Both the position numbers and the translations under genes were made by a program. The notes beneath the pieces are model-generated. The model did not search any database. It had not been told where the DNA came from and saw only the letters and a program-made list of their open reading frames with translations. A DNA stretch of 64,000 nt from Riptortus pedestris (lineage: Eukaryota; Arthropoda; Insecta; Hemiptera; Alydidae), in NCBI GenBank assembly GCA_019009955.1, contig CM032231.1, positions 111,186,001-111,250,000 of the forward strand, given 5' to 3'. Shown in pieces: positions 25,001 through 37,968 of the stretch; the first letter of the stretch is position 1; each line of letters starts with the position of its first letter.

Positions 25001-25029
25001 TTAATCTAATAAGCATTTAACAATTGATA

Positions 25030-25369
25030 CCAAAGAAAGCTTTTTTGCAAAGTCTTTCGTATGGAATGTACTGCTTTAAGGGAGCAAAAGTTGCACTTTA
25101 CAAAAAGGAATATAATAGAATGGAAGCAATGGAAATATGGGTCTGGCATAGAGTTTCTAGAACAAGTTGAATTTAAAAAAATCCAACATGGAATCTCTAA
25201 AAGACCTAAGTGAGAGCAAAAATCTTAGCAATGCCATGGAATAAAGGAGAACGAATGAAACTTATATAAGGTACAACGACTTCATCACAAATATATTTGA
25301 AGGTAAGGTCCTTGGGCATAGAGTAAGAAGGAGGCCTAGAAAAGCCAATTTTGAAGACATCAGACATAT
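25030..25369 (+). mobile_element. LINE reverse transcriptase C-terminal fragment, left part
   Basis: The decayed frame gives KTFVWNVLLYGSKSCTL..., METWVWHRVS-type text, FITNIFEGKVLGHRVRRRPR and ends DIRHI. This is the RT C-terminal (LLYGxExW ... GHxxRRRPR) segment of a LINE. It is split by the solo LTR at 25370 and resumes at 26014. Confidence 0.75.
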
Positions 25370-26009
25370 TGTTGCGAAAATTAAATAGATGAATAATCCT
25401 TCAGAGAGAGAGAGAGTCACGTATTTGGAAAGTGTGGTGTAGATCAAAGCAGCCGACAGAAAGTTCTAGCCTCTATAGACTCTTCTAGCCCAGCCTCGAA
25501 TGAACGAGACAATTCCCCTTTGATGTATGCCGACAACCTATAAAGAGCGGCCAGCTGCGAGCCAGTCAGCTTTATGCTCAGCGATCTTGATGGTCACATC
25601 AGTGTTACAGTGCGACTTAGTGCAGTGCGGTAAAGTGTTTTAGAAGAAGAACAGTGTTGTGCCGTGACTGTAGGTAACAGTTTAGTGCCGTGTTTAAGAC
25701 AGTGGAGTGCCGCGAAGTAAAGGACAGTGCAGTGCCGCGAAGTAAAGGACAGTGCAGTGCCACGAAGTAAAGGCCAGTGCAGTGCCGTCTTTCAGTGAAT
25801 TATTGGACTGTGACTCATTGAAGAACAGTAACGCTGTCAGTGTATACTGTGAGTAGTAATTAAGAATAATCACCAAGTTTATTGTGCATTGTGAAATAAA
25901 TTGTGCAGTGATAAAAACTGTGAAACTTGCGAGTATTTAATTTTGCAATCCAAAAGAACTCTTATTAAAAACGTTTATTACTGGTTTTGGTAATTTACAA
26001 AACGTAACA
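25370..26009 (+). mobile_element. Solo LTR (gypsy-type), 640 bp
   Basis: Starts TGTTGCG, ends CGTAACA and is flanked by a 4-bp duplication ATAT (25366-25369, 26010-26013). It has a TATA box (TATAAAG, 25539-25545), an AATAAA signal near 25900 and three tandem copies of a 25-bp unit (CAGTGCAGTGCCGCGAAGTA...) at about 25700-25785. It is inserted in a LINE reading frame that resumes on the other side. Confidence 0.88.
25539..25545 (+). promoter_or_regulatory. LTR TATA box
   Basis: TATAAAG about 170 bp into the solo LTR; the two related LTRs have TATAAAA in the matching place (30653-30659, 42015-42021). It is the likely core promoter of the parent retrotransposon. Confidence 0.5.
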
Positions 26010-26013
26010 ATAT

Positions 26014-26125
26014 TATGGATTTCGGTGGGTATAGTAATATGAAAAGAGCAGCTTCCAATAGAACACAATGCTTCAACTTTGAGGTGTATCCTTTAGATCA
26101 TGATGATGATAATCAGTATAGATAA
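26014..26125 (+). mobile_element. LINE fragment, right part after the solo LTR
   Basis: The same frame as the left part continues: MDFGGYSNMKRAASNRTQ, ending in a stop near 26125. The split and the ATAT duplication show the LTR landed in an already resident LINE. Confidence 0.7.
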
Positions 26126-26367
26126 TCATATCTATTTTTCGTATCATTGTTTAGCTCCGTTGACTTTTTTGCTGGGGGAACTGTTTCAGTATAAGCACTA
26201 ATTTTTGGTTGCTCTTCAGTTACTTTTTTCTCGATATAATATTGATAAGAATTCAATTCAAGTCAATTTGCAGGAAAATCAACTGTCATAAAAATCACCC
26301 GTGCACTAAAACCTTTATTCAATACTTGCCACAAGGGCCAAGTAACTACAGTCATGTAGCATTTTGG

Positions 26368-26374
<7 letters not shown>

Positions 26375-26407
<33 letters not shown>

Positions 26408-26545
26408 TATATAGTATATATATATATAGAGAGAGAGAGAGACGGAGAGAGAGAGAGAAGAGATGAGAGAGAGAGGGGGAGGAGGTGAGGAAGTCCGGCG
26501 GAGAGAGAGAGGAAGACGGTAGAGAGAGGAGTGAGAGAGAGAGCG
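26375..26545. repeat. (TA)n followed by a (GA)n polypurine tract
   Basis: (TA)n at 26375-26427 then about 110 bp of almost pure purine on the plus strand. Similar simple tracts: (GT)n at 2621-2701, (TA)n/(GT)n at 20858-20932, a pyrimidine tract at 62764-62799. Confidence 0.9.
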
Positions 26546-27859
26546 TATTGCGGTCCCCTGAAAAGCTATCGATGGATTTATGATGGATGCAGATTGAAGA
26601 AGAACAAACAATTACTCGTTATTATTTGAATTTTATTTATTAATTATTTACAATTATGTCAATCAGGGTTTGAAAATACAGAAATGATTTAGAAATCTCT
26701 TTATTTTGAGTTACCTGATAACACGGGATATTTCTTTCTTGTAGATAGTATTCCATAGCCCATCTTGTAAGCTAGGAACATGAAACCTAGAGATACAATT
26801 CGTTGTATATATGGAATAATGGAGGTTCTACAACTACCAGCAGAATAGATACTGTTTGACCCTAATTACATAGACGACAGATTACTTACATCGAACGAAG
26901 ATAACGAACCACTTATAATGGGCTAACTTACATATCTAGTAGGATTTATTTACATGAGGATATCAGCTTAAGCATTACAGATTTAACTTGGAATCATTCT
27001 ATAGGTGTGTAGACTTGCTTGATGGACAAACTGCCCAGCTTGACTCCTGCTATCTGATCCATTGGTCTACTCAGCAGTGATAAAGCTAATTATTGGTAGC
27101 TAGTGTGCTACCTTCACAGGGATGCACATCGCCGATACTGTTCATTAGGCTGTATTCCAAGAGCTTAAAAAACATTTATTAGCAGTATCAAGAAGGCAGC
27201 CGAAGAGGAAATTAGCATTTTCCCTGAAGAGGAGACTGTTGTGCCACGATAGTCGGAATTAATAACAAGTGCTAATAGTTATAATAATAATAGCCTTTAT
27301 TTTCCAATAATAACTTATTAATAAATTAATTAGAATACTTGAGCAATGAACAGTTTTATATTGAGAAGAATTGAGCCCACCTATGGGCGCAGTTTGTTCC
27401 AGGTCCTGTCCCAGATAGGAGCGTTGCAACTAGCAGCCAGCAAAGAGATCGTCTCTCCATCTATTATGAGCGTCCTCTTTATTTATTCAGGAAAATTCTT
27501 TTCGAAACCTTTCTTCGCGAAAGATCAGTTGTCCTAAATATATTGTTTCTCCAATCAACGTTCAGAGAACTTACCTCTAGAGACTTCATCTTCTTCACCG
27601 TTTGCCTTAAGGGATTTTTTTCTCAGGTTCAGACCTGGTGCCTTTCCTGCTGGATTCAGCTCTTTACCCACTTCCATAAGTTCAGTCAGGGAGCATACTA
27701 ACGAAACCACATCAACTATAAGTTTGATCATTTCAGCACGATAATGTCCTGTGTCTTACCATTCCAACTTGGGAAACACCTATTGTAGCAGGATACTAAA
27801 CATATCTGGAAACAGGGAATGGTACTCCCCATTGAAGAGGGAAACCTCCAGCTGTATCT
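26546..27859. other. Region with two coding-like minus segments of unknown origin
   Basis: At about 27578-27738 an open segment starts MIKLIVDVVSLVCSLTELME and ends EDEVSR before a donor AGAG|GTAAGT. At about 26707-26820 another open segment contains LGFMFLAYKMGYGILSTRKK and ends at CAG|GTAACT. I recognise neither family. They may be exons of one host gene or retroelement debris. Confidence 0.3.
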
Positions 27860-28330
27860 ATTTTTATGCTGTTTAAAATTTATATATAACCAACGGATGC
27901 AAATTACTCATTGTTTTACTAAATATTTAAATATGAAGTCATGATTAATGTTATCAAATGCTTTACTGTAGTTTATAAAATCCAAGTAAAACATTAACCT
28001 AGTAGTCATTAGTTAGGATACTTTATTATTTGACACAAAAAGTGTAGATTGCTTATAGTAGAACACATATTTCGAAATCCTGCTTGATTCTTTAATTTTA
28101 GGTATCTTATTTGATATATTATTTAATAGGGTAGTAATCTGAGACACTATTAGTCACTTTTCTTATATAATAGTTTTTAAGATCAGACTTTCACACTTGT
28201 TTGGAAACTTCTACCTCCTTTACAGCTGTCATTCTTTCAACCAAGTATTCATTTATTCTGCAATTGTAGTCTTCTGCATCTATTTTTCTAATTTCCTTGT
28301 AATTTCCTGGCATCTGACATTATAGTTCCC
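27860..28330 (-). mobile_element. Degenerate LINE RT fragment
   Basis: Minus-strand text resembles the central RT blocks QAGFRNMCSTISNLHF... and a decayed LDFYK..(D-x-SKAFDxV-type) motif, with many stops. Clade cannot be assigned. It may belong to the same LINE family as 25030-26125. Confidence 0.4.
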
Positions 28331-29001
28331 TCATTATTTTGTGTGTAAGCTTTGGATGTCTTCCAAAGGGAGATCAATTTAAGAAGCGCATACATTGGTT
28401 AATAAATCTAATTATTTAAGGCCTAATCTGTAGGCATGTCTTTCCTATCACTACTACACATAATCGCTTCAATATTTGCGTATAGTTTCGCTTTGTGGAG
28501 TTTTTCTCAGTCTATATTTTCCCTCCTATGTGATACATTTTTCAATTGATATGAACTCTGTAACAGAGTGATCTTGTTTTCAGAATGGGCCAGAAAAACA
28601 TTCACCATGAAGACCATGAACTACAGACTGCACCCAGGGGGTCTCCCCTTGATTGGAGTCCTGAGGTTCATCCTGAGTATCCTCTAGAACATATGAACAG
28701 GATCATTTTAAATAAACCAAAGTAGTTAAAAGAATACGTGGGTTTTTTTTTTAAATATGTCTTACAAGCTTCCCTACCCTAAAATTTGAAACCACCAACG
28801 CCAAGCAGAATTAAGTTGTTCATGGAATGTTTTCGTTCTTCACGTCACTTTCCTACTTCTCCTCAAATCCGGTTCAAATCAGCCTTTATTAGGAGTCAAG
28901 AAGCTGAATTCCTTGAACTCCAGCAAAATAAACGAATTAAAAAAAAAGCATTCCATTTTATTTACCTCTTTAAATATTATTTTAAAGAAGAATTTTTATT
29001 T

Positions 29002-29973
29002 TCATGCTACGCTGTTCCAAGATTGTTTAATCATGTCAGACGCCTTTTCAGCGATCATGATGGTGGGAGCATTTGTGTTACCGCTCACAATCACAGGCAT
29101 TACAGAAGCGTCAACAACTCTCAGGTTCTGTATCCCGCGCACCCTCAGTTCCGTATCCACAACTGACTTTTCGTCCCAGACCGGCCCCATTTTGCAAGTG
29201 CCTACTGGATGATACAGAGTCTGTGTATACTGTCGTATTGCACACTCCCAATATGAGTCCGAGTTAAAAGTCATATTTTCACAGCCAGGGTAAGGAATAT
29301 CGTGTAATTTACTACCAAACTTTTGAAATGCTTGAGTTTCGCTCATTCGAATGGTAAACTTAATTCCTTCCAATACTATTTTCAGATCAATGGGATCTGC
29401 GAAATAGTTCGGATATATCAACGGTTGAACTAAAGGATCACCGCTTTTTAGTCTAATATAACCTCTACTGCGGGGATGAAGTAGTGTTGGCAGAACTGAC
29501 CAAGAATCTTGGTCTTCTATTGGTTTGAAAACTCTATTGTAGAAATTTTCTGTCAAACCGTGAACTCTCCAAAGGGAATCCCCGCTGTCCGAATTTGTTG
29601 AACCAGGAATAAAATGAAGTTGCATGTCAGGGATTTTCAGCGTCGAAGAATTTTCATACTTGGTTTCTACGAAAGCAAGTCCTTCGACTCCCCCGAGCAC
29701 TGTCAGCATCCCCTGGCCATCCAGAGCGAAACGCATAACCGTCCTATGATCCACGACTCTCTTTAACATTATACCAGCAGTTTGATTGACGAGAAATGTA
29801 AGTCCTCCCATAGCGACATGATCCTGTAGGTTCTGCCCGACTCCTGGAAGGTCATGGACTACAGGAACTGCCATTTCTTCCAGGTGTTCTCTTGGACCAA
29901 CACCTGACAGCATAAGAAGCTTTGGTGACTCTATAGTTCCGCCACTAACCACAATTTCTTTTCTCGCACGAAC
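29002..29973 (-). CDS. GMC oxidoreductase exon 6 (C-terminal half, catalytic His, stop)
   Basis: 972 bp including the TGA stop. The acceptor is AATTTACAG. It starts [12 protein letters not shown], carries GMC signature 2, the [12 protein letters not shown] block, the substrate-binding domain and the [11 protein letters not shown] and [16 protein letters not shown] active-site blocks. AATAAA is found a few bases after the stop and again about 30 bases further on. Confidence 0.96.
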   Translation of the reverse strand, partial: VRARKEIVVSGGTIESPKLLMLSGVGPREHLEEMAVPVVHDLPGVGQNLQDHVAMGGLTFLVNQTAGIMLKRVVDHRTVMRFALDGQGMLTVLGGVEGLAFVETKYENSSTLKIPDMQLHFIPGSTNSDSGDSLWRVHGLTENFYNRVFKPIEDQDSWSVLPTLLHPRSRGYIRLKSGDPLVQPLIYPNYFADPIDLKIVLEGIKFTIRMSETQAFQKFGSKLHDIPYPGCENMTFNSDSYWECAIRQYTQTLYHPVGTCKMGPVWDEKSVVDTELRVRGIQNLRVVDASVMPVIVSGNTNAPTIMIAEKASDMIKQSWNSVA

Positions 29974-32502
29974 CTGTAAATTAAATACAAGTTAAAAAAA
30001 AAAAAAAGTGTTAAAGTTTCGTAATTAAAGTAACATAGAACAAGAACATAGATTATTTTTAAAAAAAGTGACATTCTTTTGGCATCATTACTACGTGGAG
30101 GGTAAACATTGGCCATTCCTTTCCCCAATAAATTTTTAAAGAGCTTAATAAGTGGCTCCGTCATCAGAGCTACCAAACATATAAATTAACAACTAAAATT
30201 ATTCAAATATTTTAAGTTTATTGTTTATTATTATTTACGTCCACTTTATGCTACTATGGCTAATCGGGACGGGTTATCTACAGGTTACCACTCTGTCTAA
30301 CCATGGTGGTCCTAAGGAGTTTATTTAATGAGTCCGTAACTAAATAAATTTCTACTGCCCAGCGCAGGAATCGAACCCACCGCTCTAGGTCTAACACGCG
30401 AGATTAAGACCAACGCCTTAACTCGCACGGTCAACCTGAACCCCCATATTTTAAGTTTGATTATATTGTTGCGAAAACTACGTAAATGAAAAATGTTAAA
30501 CAGAATTAGTCTGTATTTAAGAAGTACGAAATAGATAAAAGGAACCGACCGATGGAAGGACCAAAGGCTCCTTGGTGCCAAAGAATGTTCTCGGCGAGAC
30601 CCATCTTGATCAGGACTTGTCTCCGCCCTTTCCTTTGATCATGCCGCTTGCCTATAAAACGACCCATCTCACTCGAGAGTTAGTTTGTTCTTAGTTCTCT
30701 TTAACAGAATAACAGTGCGTTGATTACAGCTTTAGAGAACAGTGCTTTTAGTCTCGGTACAGTTGTTTATGTAAAGATCAGTGCAGTGCCGTGTTTTTGT
30801 GAACTTCGGTGATCATGAGCTATTGTACTGTGCAAATAAGAAGAACAGTGAAGTTATCTGTGTATACTGTGAGTAATAGTTAAGACTTATTTACCAACTG
30901 TGTTGTATATTGTCAAATAAATTGTAGAGTGATAAAGCTTGTGTTTATTTAATTTTGCCATCCAAAATAATTAACTACTAATAAACAACGTTTATTACTG
31001 TTTTTGTTACAATATCAATAACATTACTCTAGTATAACTAATATGTTTATACATTTTCTAACCTGGTACAGTTGTCCCCCATTTATGAATTCCAGCCCAG
31101 TAGCTCTCATAGTATCAGGATTGATAATTATCCTTGTAACCTATTATATCAAAAAATAATAAAATTATTAAAAAAATTAATTCTTATTACTGAACATAAA
31201 CAAATTGTATGGGAGTTCATTTTATATAGAGTTAATCAATTATTTAATTATTTAAAATATGTATTTAAATGTAAGTGAGATGGTTAATAATACTAATATA
31301 CCCTCATACAATTACAGGCTATGTTTAATTTTGAAGTCATTCACACATTATAATTAAAAACGTTCCTTCCTTCTTTAAATAATCACCTAAAAGGAATAAA
31401 ATTTGTCTCAAATGTCCATCGATACATGACAAAAATGGGGTCCGTTCAAATATATATACGTATATTTACACACACACATATATATATAAATACTAGCTCA
31501 GATACCCCGTCTTCGGCCGTGAAATCAATTGAGGCTGGATGATGATGGTATTATTTTGGCAAGGCTTTACTTTGGAAACAATATTTTGACATTTACCCCG
31601 TCCTAGTGATTAGGATTAATACCATCGTTTTCAGAAGATTTGGAGATAACAAAATTAATTTTTTATGTGAGACTTCACTGTCCTCCATACTGTCATATTT
31701 ACCGTTTCCTGTGAATATATGCATAGTTTTAAATTATTAAACACAAAATATTAACATACATTTGAATTTAATTGATATTCCAGGGTGAGGTACCTTGAAG
31801 TTACATAATTGGAAAAAATTGTTGAGCAAATTTCTCTAAATTACAAAAAATAAACAAGTTTTGTTTTGTGCAGATTAGCCCGAAACCCCAATATGAAACG
31901 AAATATCACTATATTTAATTTCATTCAGGCCTCCCTTAATAACCCCCCACTCCTGCCCGTCCGCTAGAAATGTTAGTATGGCTTATTATAGGGATGTCGT
32001 TAGTGGAAATACACAAACCGAGTTGTTTTATTTAGTTCGGTTAGAGCTTTTTGTGTCACAATAAAAATTTGTTGACTCCCGCAATAATTTTTTTAGCGTA
32101 TAACGCCTTTATACTTCGGTATACGGCGGATATTGTATAAAACAAAATTAACTCTAAATAACAAAATAAACAACTTGTGGTAATTTCATAATTGCCGAAA
32201 TTGCAAATAGGAAAACGAAATATGCTAGATTTTTAATTTCAGTCCTCTCTTATAACCCCCACAGTCCTGATTCGCTCAGAGAATAATAATAAAGCCTAAA
32301 GTCTAAGTGGGGGTGGGGTAATATACATACCAAGTTTCATAAAATTCGGTTCAGCCGTTTATGCGTGAAAAGGTAAAAAAAAACAAATAAACAAACAAAC
32401 AAACACACACGAAAGAAACAAAATGCAGTTATGATGTCTATGACATGTGAAACGAAAAGTTATCGTGAAATTTCGTGAAAAAAATCACAGACAGAGTACA
32501 AT

Positions 32503-32546
<44 letters not shown>

Positions 32547-35500
32547 GTTAACGCTCTAGTGGTTACAATTTTTCTTTGAACGGTAACAAACTCGATATTT
32601 GAACGTTTTATGCAAAAATAATGACCAAGTTCGCTAATGGTTGAAATCGGGCCAGAGGCCTCCAACAAGCCTAACCCTGTTTAGAGGGGAGGAATTTCGA
32701 AAATTCGAAATGTCTCAGTTATTATGGGTTAGGTCGAAAAACTGTATTGAACCAATCTTATTGCAAATTATATGTATTGTGATGACGCCAAGGTTTAAGA
32801 ACTGCCATATAAATCGAAAAATATAACATCAATTGCAATGATATGCTTTTATTAAAAACATTTTAATGAGTAGTAATAAAATTGTTGACTTCCACTATAT
32901 TTTTTAGCGCATATCTCATATATACTTCATTTGAAAACTGTATATAACAAAAGTTACTCTTCAATTTTTGGCACGAATATGATTATTCGACTTATACCGT
33001 ATTATACTTATACTTATACCGGATATTTAACCTGGACCAGGAATATGAGGGAGGGGCTGTTAAAGAACTAATCCTGTTAAATTATTGATGAACCACAACT
33101 GTTGTTTTATACATTTTCTCGTAGCTCAAATATTAAGGGAATAATTAGTACTTCCTTCTTTTTAGACTTCAGAAAATCCCCACTGCTACTCATCGAATTT
33201 GGGCTTACAATTAGATAAAGTTAATATAGTGGGGAGGGGGGGGTAGGATGACATTACTAGTGTATTATACCAGCATGTGTGAAATATGTTTAGTTTACGC
33301 AGCCTCTTTGTGACGGGCTTTTTTTACTTTGACTTCAGTATTTATATCATGCTATCATATTTAACCGGCTCAAATAAAACTAAAATATCGAATTCATTAA
33401 TGGGCGACCAGAGGGAGAGGGGAGGGAGAAATCCATAATTTGATATGTATTCGCTATTTCCTGTCGGGTGAAAAATGTTATACCTTTCCACCTATAATAT
33501 TATGGATGTTATTAGAATTTATATCCGTTTTTTACTTTTAGTTAACCCCCACTTTTGTATAATAGAGCTCATGGGAAATATGAACAATTAACACACTACT
33601 TGCACGACAGAACTAAATTTGCTTTGTCTATACATTGATATATTACGAAATAGTATACCTGGGAATTCAAGCTGATATGTAGATTCTGTCTGTTTCTAAT
33701 AGGCCTTAGGAATGCCTTAGCTGTGCTGCATCTTAAACTGTCTCTTACAGTTCCTTGCGGGATCATAAAACCAGTCTGGTAACGACCGTTACAATCTCTG
33801 ATTTTAAAACCCATTTCATTTCCCGCCTGAAAGCAACAAGTATAATTAAAACAACAGTCTGCATTATTTACTTGCATAATTATTAATTAATTAAAAATAA
33901 AATATAATACACATTTTATTTACGATAAACAAATCAAAATCAAGCTATCGTTCTCATAAGGTTTCTAATCAGCCTATTAGAAAATGTTAAGTAAATAAAT
34001 TGTTTACAAAATTCTAACAACCAATTTTACTTTGAGTTGATTTGAAAAGGAGTATAGAATGTAGTTTCAGATTTCAACATAATTATCCATTTTGACCTTA
34101 CTTCAACCCACTTTGACTCGTTTCGGTGTGAAATTTGTACGTGCGTATCTAGCATAACTTAAAACGAGTAGCCTTTTCGAGTATGATAGATATGAATTTC
34201 TCTATTATTTTAGTAGAATGATGAAATTTCATATTTAGATCTGTTGTGAACCTTTCCTGTTGATCAAAATGACACTGGGGGAAAGAAATAGTGGACTAGG
34301 TCAATCATAAACAGGACAAAGATGATATACGCAAAGAACATCCGTAATACCAGTGCCTGGTCTTCTGCAACATCCGAAAACATTTAGTGAAATTCGCAAC
34401 AGGAACCTATCTAGTAACTATTCCACTTATATTTCCTTAAGACCGTGAGCGGTAGGTTATGGTCTTCCAGTTATGAGTTTAGAATCAGTATTATTTTATT
34501 TTCTAATACAACTTCTTCAAAATCTGAGCAACTGAGATAACCCGCCTACTAAGAGAACGCGCTAATGTATTCGTCAAAGATAGCTCGAATTGATCAGCAA
34601 TATGGAATATGCGGATTTACCTTGTGTTGAGTTGGGAGTTCAAGAAGTTTTAAATTGTAACCAAATATGTACAAAATATTCATCTGATAGTAAGCGACTC
34701 GCCCCAATAGTGTCATTGTTATCCAGTTGCATGGCGACAGTGTGTTCGGAAGGATAAAATTAGCGGAAGTTGTACCTAGCCGAAAAGACCTTAACCAACT
34801 TCCTTTCTCCATTCCTACCTACAACTTACTGTTGTGAAGTGACACGAAAGGCCTCTCCCCGGGAAGGGACAAACCCACTTCTCTAGCTACAGCACACAGA
34901 CGACAAGTACCAGACCAGTTAAACTGGCCAGTCGTCTCGTGAGTCCAACATTCGACCACTACGTCAAGGACCAGTAGACAGGAGCAATTCCCTGCTCTGG
35001 CCACCGCCCGCCACCGAGGTGGCTTGCCCATAGTACCATTATTGTTGCCAGCTACTCCGGACGACAGAAGACTGTAATATTTTTTAATTCGTCTTGTAGC
35101 GGTGATAAGGAGATAAAATATTAAGAGCAGTATTAAGAGTTAATCCTTAGAGGATCCCGGCTCACCCGGATAGCTGGGTTTATATTGATCGCCCGCTCTG
35201 GCTGAATTGGAGTGCAATGAAAGGGCCTCAAATGCATTGGAATCCCTTTCTTCTACGCAAGATTTTTCTTATGGACTTTCTTCTTTAGTCAGTTCAGTCA
35301 GAGGAAAAAAGCTTAAATGGAGTCGGTAGAGCACCTACTCTAAACTACGCAGTAGCAGGCTCCATGGATAGTCGGTGGTAGACTCTCTCTATCCCTCTTG
35401 CCCCTTCTCGCTCTCTTTTCTAGAATAAGCCTTGTTAGAAGAATTGCTCTGCGACACCATTCTAACGCCTAGCATTTCCTGATACCAGTCTACCATTGGT

Positions 35501-37894
35501 AGAATCTTATGCCAATGTTGTCACAGGTAGTTTCCCTAGGTAGTCTGTGACAAGTCTAGCTACGACCGAGGCTGACGCCCGTAAACTCGTAGATACCCTC
35601 CTGTTCTACAGTTATGCACTAAGCTGCTCAACAATTATGCACCAACATGAGAACACAATACTTGGTGCCATCTGGTGAGTCAACAAGCACACAACTAGTG
35701 AATAACTTAGTGCACGACAGTCATAAAGGAGTGTTCTTCAATAAAGAAATGCATTAAAGCAAGGCTAACTAATTTAAAAAGAGGCTACATTTCAGGTGGT
35801 CAATACAAAAAATTGTCAGTCAGGCTGAACATAATGCAGGATTATGAACAAGAATGACATTACCATATATTAAAACCATCTGAAAGGATTCCCAAATGTC
35901 AATATAGGATTCCATCCACTTGGTTTTAAGAAAGAATGTAAGCCAACAAGCTCTATAATGAATACCGGCCATACGTTTTCCCAAAAAGAATTGGGCAGTA
36001 TTGGCATTTATTCTACAAAAGAACACAGCCTAGACTGAGAAAGTAGTTCAATATTAATTAATTAAAGCAAAAGAACCATCGATTTACATCCTCATCGCTT
36101 ATGTTTGATGTGTTCAAGGGAGCATCTTTGAAAATGTTTGGAAATCTAACGTCTGATTACTAACACCTTTAGCTATCAGAGTATCTAAATGTATTGATAG
36201 TAGTGACCTGTATAAAAGCATTTCCAAGCGGAGTTATCCATTTTGCTTGTCCCACCGTGAGATAACCCCTCGTCGAATGGTACGGCGACTTGGCGAGGCT
36301 GGGTATCTTGTTGTCCTCGCTCTTCTTGAAGTAGGGGAGTACGTCCTTGAAGCCCCAGCCGAAGTTGCCCAAAGCTTCCCAGTTGTCGTAGTCCTTCCGG
36401 TTTCCCCGAACGTAGAGCATGTAATTAAGAACACTCGAGCCGCCTATCACCTTGCCTCTAGGCCATGGGCACCTCTTGTCATTCATACCTGGAAAATGTA
36501 AAAAAAATGTTAATGAGTCCGTTCACAAGGACTACCATCCCCAACATGCAGACATGGCACAGATCAAGACAAATCATATTGTATTCTCTATTTCTAAGAG
36601 GCGTTATTATTTATTAACGTAACCCTTTTATTTTATTTCCCTTAAGGGAAATCAGCTATTTAGGCGTTGCTCATAACGCATTTTTAGAAAAAGTTTCCCC
36701 AAATGTCCACCGATCCTACCTAGGAGATGTCGAAAATGAGGTCCGTTCAAAATGTTATATATAAATATATAGATTTATACATTTGTCTGATAACGCTCTA
36801 GCGGTCACAATTTTTGTCTGATCATTACCAAACTCCATACATAAACGTTTTAAGTATAAATGAACATCAAGCTTGTTAACGGCAAAAATCTGACCAGTGG
36901 GAGGGGGGTTGTCATGCATCGGATCGAAAAATTGTATAGAATCAATCTTACAGAACATTTAATACTATATAAATAATTTTATATACATGTTTTCTCTATA
37001 TTGAATATTAACCTCTATATTGCAATATTTTAGTTATCGCCCATCAGTAAACTGCTACTCATGTCATATTATCAATAAGTTGTGATATCATGAACCTCTT
37101 CATTCCAAGGTTAAACACAAATATGTTTTTCATTTTACTATTCCTTTGTGAGACACATGCAAATAAGTTATGTGATTACGTCAATTAAGGTTTTACTTTC
37201 TTGTCTCGAAAATGTTTATTTGATCTATACTATACTCAAAAAAGTCCGTCACGCAGGGGCTGTGTAAACTAAGCAGATTTCCCATGTGAAGTTTTACAAA
37301 AGAGAAATCTGCATACAACACCACCGTGATTACATACAAACGGTAATGAGAAATCTTTCAGTTAATTAAAATAAATTCCCAACTGTAACGGCTTCTGAAT
37401 TGTAAGAATAATTTATATTTTAATAACTCAAATTTTAGTAGTGCAAGAACTAAAGAAGGGGGGGGGCGGATGAACAGAACGTATTTGCATAAATCTCACA
37501 AAGTAAGGAAGGCAAGGTAAGGTTAGAAACGACAGGTAAGGTTAGAAGAAGCTCCCACCTGACCCGAACAGTTAATGGAAACGGCCGAACTAATCCCAAC
37601 ATACCTCTCCACCACATGTCCCATAAACTTCATAAAAACGCAAATATCTCAGGTAATATTCAAGATAGAGAATAAGTGTATATAACAATATTTATAGTAA
37701 ATTTAATTTGCAATAAGACTGGGTCTATACAATTTTTCGTTCCGATGCATAATAACGGAGATATTTGAATTTTCGAAAATCCCCCTCTAAACCCCCTCCC
37801 TCTAGTCCGGTTTCTTTCTCGTTTTACATAAAACGGTTAAATATCGAGTTTCGTAACGATCCAACAAAAATTTCGACCGCTAGAGCGTTAACAG

Positions 37895-37968
<74 letters not shown>

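Noticed and set aside
30390..30450. A tRNA gene, from the A/B-box-like text
   Set aside because: The arms do not pair into a full tRNA, and the same text recurs with a long shared body and AAT-type tail, so it is a SINE head.
37500..37560. CRISPR-like or regulatory array from the repeated TAAGGTTAGAAACGACAGG text
   Set aside because: Only two or three imperfect copies inside a HINE-like long variant, in an insect genome.
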